A DNA stretch of 7,384 nucleotides from Bacteroidaceae bacterium (GTDB lineage Bacteria; Bacteroidota; Bacteroidia; Bacteroidales; CHK158-818), in NCBI GenBank assembly GCA_017467745.1, contig JAFUKV010000279.1:1-7384 (forward strand), read 5' to 3'. Below, in pieces: positions 6,504 through 7,384 of the stretch. Below the pieces are notes generated by a model. The model searched no databases, was not told where the DNA came from, and saw only the letters and a list, made by a program, of their open reading frames with translations. The first letter of the stretch is position 1; the number at the start of each line of letters is the position of its first letter. The position numbers were made by a program, and so were the translations under genes.

Positions 6504-7067
6504 TTATAAACGGGGAACCGGTTCCATTTTTTCTTCCGGCACTGTGTCCTCCGCGTCTTTTCCATTATCCGTATCCGGCAAAGCAGAACTTACCTTTTTA
6601 TATGTTTCGTAAAGTCCTATCTCGTTTAAAGATAAATTTTTACTTATCCCTGATTTTAAGGTTATCTTATATACTAATAACTTTTTACTGGACATAATAA
6701 AATAGTCAATCTTATAATCATTCTTTTTTTTGCCAACAGTTATAAATGCTTTTACATAGCCCGGTTTCCAAAAATGATCTTCACTAAAATTATCTATTAC
6801 AACCATTCGATAACGTTTCTTTTTCGGATACCACTCATCGTGAAACTTGCTTATAGCGACACGTAAACCGAGATCACTCTCCCAGATACCTTCTATCGAA
6901 TCTAACGACTCTGCCTTTCCAAAATAAAGAAGAATTTCCCGCTCACTAAAATTATCGACAGTATAATAAGTATCTGTCAATTTCTGGGATACGGACACCA
7001 GACATCCTGCACAGAAAAAGATTAAACCTACAATAAACTTTTTTATATTTATAAACCCAAAATTCAT
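6504..7067 (-). CDS. Secreted or lipid-anchored protein of unknown function
   Basis: I do not recognise this 187-residue protein. The N-terminus MNFGFINIKKFIVGLIFFCAG is a clear export signal (basic IKK, then a hydrophobic core). FCAGC, with Cys22, is a near-lipobox, so it may be a lipoprotein; otherwise cleavage after about VSVS is plausible. The mature part is mixed alpha/beta, rich in Lys, Tyr and Asp. It contains NFSEREILLYFGKAESLDSIEGIWES (about 39-64), an EGIWE segment that could begin a beta-sandwich domain, and ends in an acidic, proline-containing low-complexity tail (from about residue 161). The start at 7067 is preferred over an in-frame ATG at 7115: the longer version adds 16 residues before the signal peptide and begins upstream of the TAnnTTTG promoter element at 7074-7081. 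It is first in the apparent five-gene operon, 15 bases before the sulfatase. Confidence 0.75.
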   Translation of the reverse strand: MNFGFINIKKFIVGLIFFCAGCLVSVSQKLTDTYYTVDNFSEREILLYFGKAESLDSIEGIWESDLGLRVAISKFHDEWYPKKKRYRMVVIDNFSEDHFWKPGYVKAFITVGKKKNDYKIDYFIMSSKKLLVYKITLKSGISKNLSLNEIGLYETYKKVSSALPDTDNGKDAEDTVPEEKMEPVPRL

Positions 7068-7073
7068 ATTGTG

Positions 7074-7106
7074 CAAAGGTACATAATTTTTACTTATAAG
7101 AGTCAA
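7074..7106 (-). promoter_or_regulatory. Promoter of the five-gene minus-strand operon
   Basis: Minus-strand TACCTTTG (7074-7081) matches TAnnTTTG exactly. A TTG of a possible -33 element (7104-7106) is 22 bases further upstream, slightly long. Transcription would begin near 7068-7070, only 1-3 bases before the ATG at 7067, implying a nearly leaderless message. The upstream terminator at 7128-7160 supports a new transcription unit starting here. Confidence 0.6.
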
Positions 7107-7127
7107 GCGCCACAATCTTATGGAAAT

Positions 7128-7160
7128 AAAAAACCGCCGATAAAAAATTGGCGGTTTTTT
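7128..7160 (-). terminator. Strong bidirectional intrinsic terminator
   Basis: AAAAAACCGCC (7128-7138) pairs perfectly with GGCGGTTTTTT (7150-7160). A G·U pair and two A/T pairs (7139-7141 with 7147-7149) extend the stem to a five-base loop. On the minus strand it follows the outer-membrane protein stop by 20 bases and ends in a T tract. The plus strand reads the same shape. It separates the edge gene from the operon promoter. Confidence 0.92.
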
Positions 7161-7180
7161 CTATATTCTTTCAAATAAAA

Positions 7181-7384
7181 TTACCATGTATAATTAAATC
7201 CGAAACTAAGAGTTTCATATATTTTTGTATGCTTGTAATGAGGATCCGGCCTCCAATTATCATTATATTCCGTATCGATATAAAATCTGGCCGATAACAA
7301 CCGTGTCAACTGCAAATTGAATGTATTACGATAAAGCAGACCTACGTACTCATAATTCGTATTATACTGCGACCACATGTCCCA
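7181..7384 (-). CDS. Beta-barrel outer-membrane protein, C-terminal end (runs off right edge), possibly DUF3078-like
   Basis: Only the last 67 residues are in the window, and the frame stays open to the edge. The ATG at 7378 is therefore probably an internal methionine, not the start. The segment shows alternating polar and aromatic residues typical of transmembrane beta strands (YEYVGLLYRNTFNLQLTRLLSARFYIDTEY) and an aromatic end, LSFGFNYTW, with the phenylalanine/tyrosine/tryptophan pattern used as a BAM assembly signal. The ending resembles what I recall of Bacteroidetes DUF3078 proteins, but this is a memory-based guess. The gene terminates at the strong hairpin 20 bases downstream. Its function cannot be told from this fragment. 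Confidence 0.75.
   Translation of the reverse strand, partial: WDMWSQYNTNYEYVGLLYRNTFNLQLTRLLSARFYIDTEYNDNWRPDPHYKHTKIYETLSFGFNYTW

Noticed and set aside
7068..7115. 16-residue N-terminal extension of the unknown exported protein
   Set aside because: It precedes the signal peptide and begins upstream of the TAnnTTTG promoter, so it would not be in the transcript.

Overview
The window looks like a chromosomal segment of a gut-type Bacteroidota (order Bacteroidales). The signs are AT-rich intergenic DNA, four matches to the Bacteroides-type -7 promoter element TAnnTTTG, few Shine-Dalgarno sites, a Bacteroides-type serine palmitoyltransferase, a serine-type (anaerobic) sulfatase and Bacteroidetes-style cell-envelope proteins. 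The genus cannot be fixed from the sequence alone. No rRNA, tRNA, CRISPR array, insertion sequence, integrase or attachment site was seen.

Left part (1-2878). A lipid kinase of the DAGK/sphingosine-kinase superfamily runs off the left edge on the minus strand. It diverges from spt (serine palmitoyltransferase, first step of sphingolipid synthesis) on the plus strand. Each gene has its own TAnnTTTG promoter in the roughly 210-base gap. spt ends at a strong intrinsic terminator. cysK (O-acetylserine sulfhydrylase) follows with its own promoter. The kinase and spt plausibly belong to one membrane-lipid theme. cysK is a separate cysteine-biosynthesis unit.

Middle and right (3148-7067, minus strand). 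Five genes run in the same direction with gaps of 15, 12, -4 and 6 bases, so they probably form one operon. In transcription order they are: a 187-residue secreted or lipid-anchored protein of unknown function; a periplasmic or exported serine-type S1 sulfatase; the two halves of a split ThrE/YjjP-YjjB-type transporter, which share an ATGA stop/start overlap; and a LuxR/NarL-type response regulator. A TAnnTTTG promoter lies almost on top of the first gene's start. The mixture of envelope protein, sulfatase, small-metabolite exporter and regulator is the least ordinary part of the window. The operon converges on cysK across a 269-base gap that holds a GC-rich hairpin.

Right edge. The C-terminal end of a beta-barrel outer-membrane protein enters from the right on the minus strand and stops before a strong bidirectional terminator (7128-7160). 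That terminator isolates the five-gene operon from it.

No dramatic new defence or mobile system is visible. The best leads are the lipid kinase beside spt and the unusual make-up of the five-gene operon.
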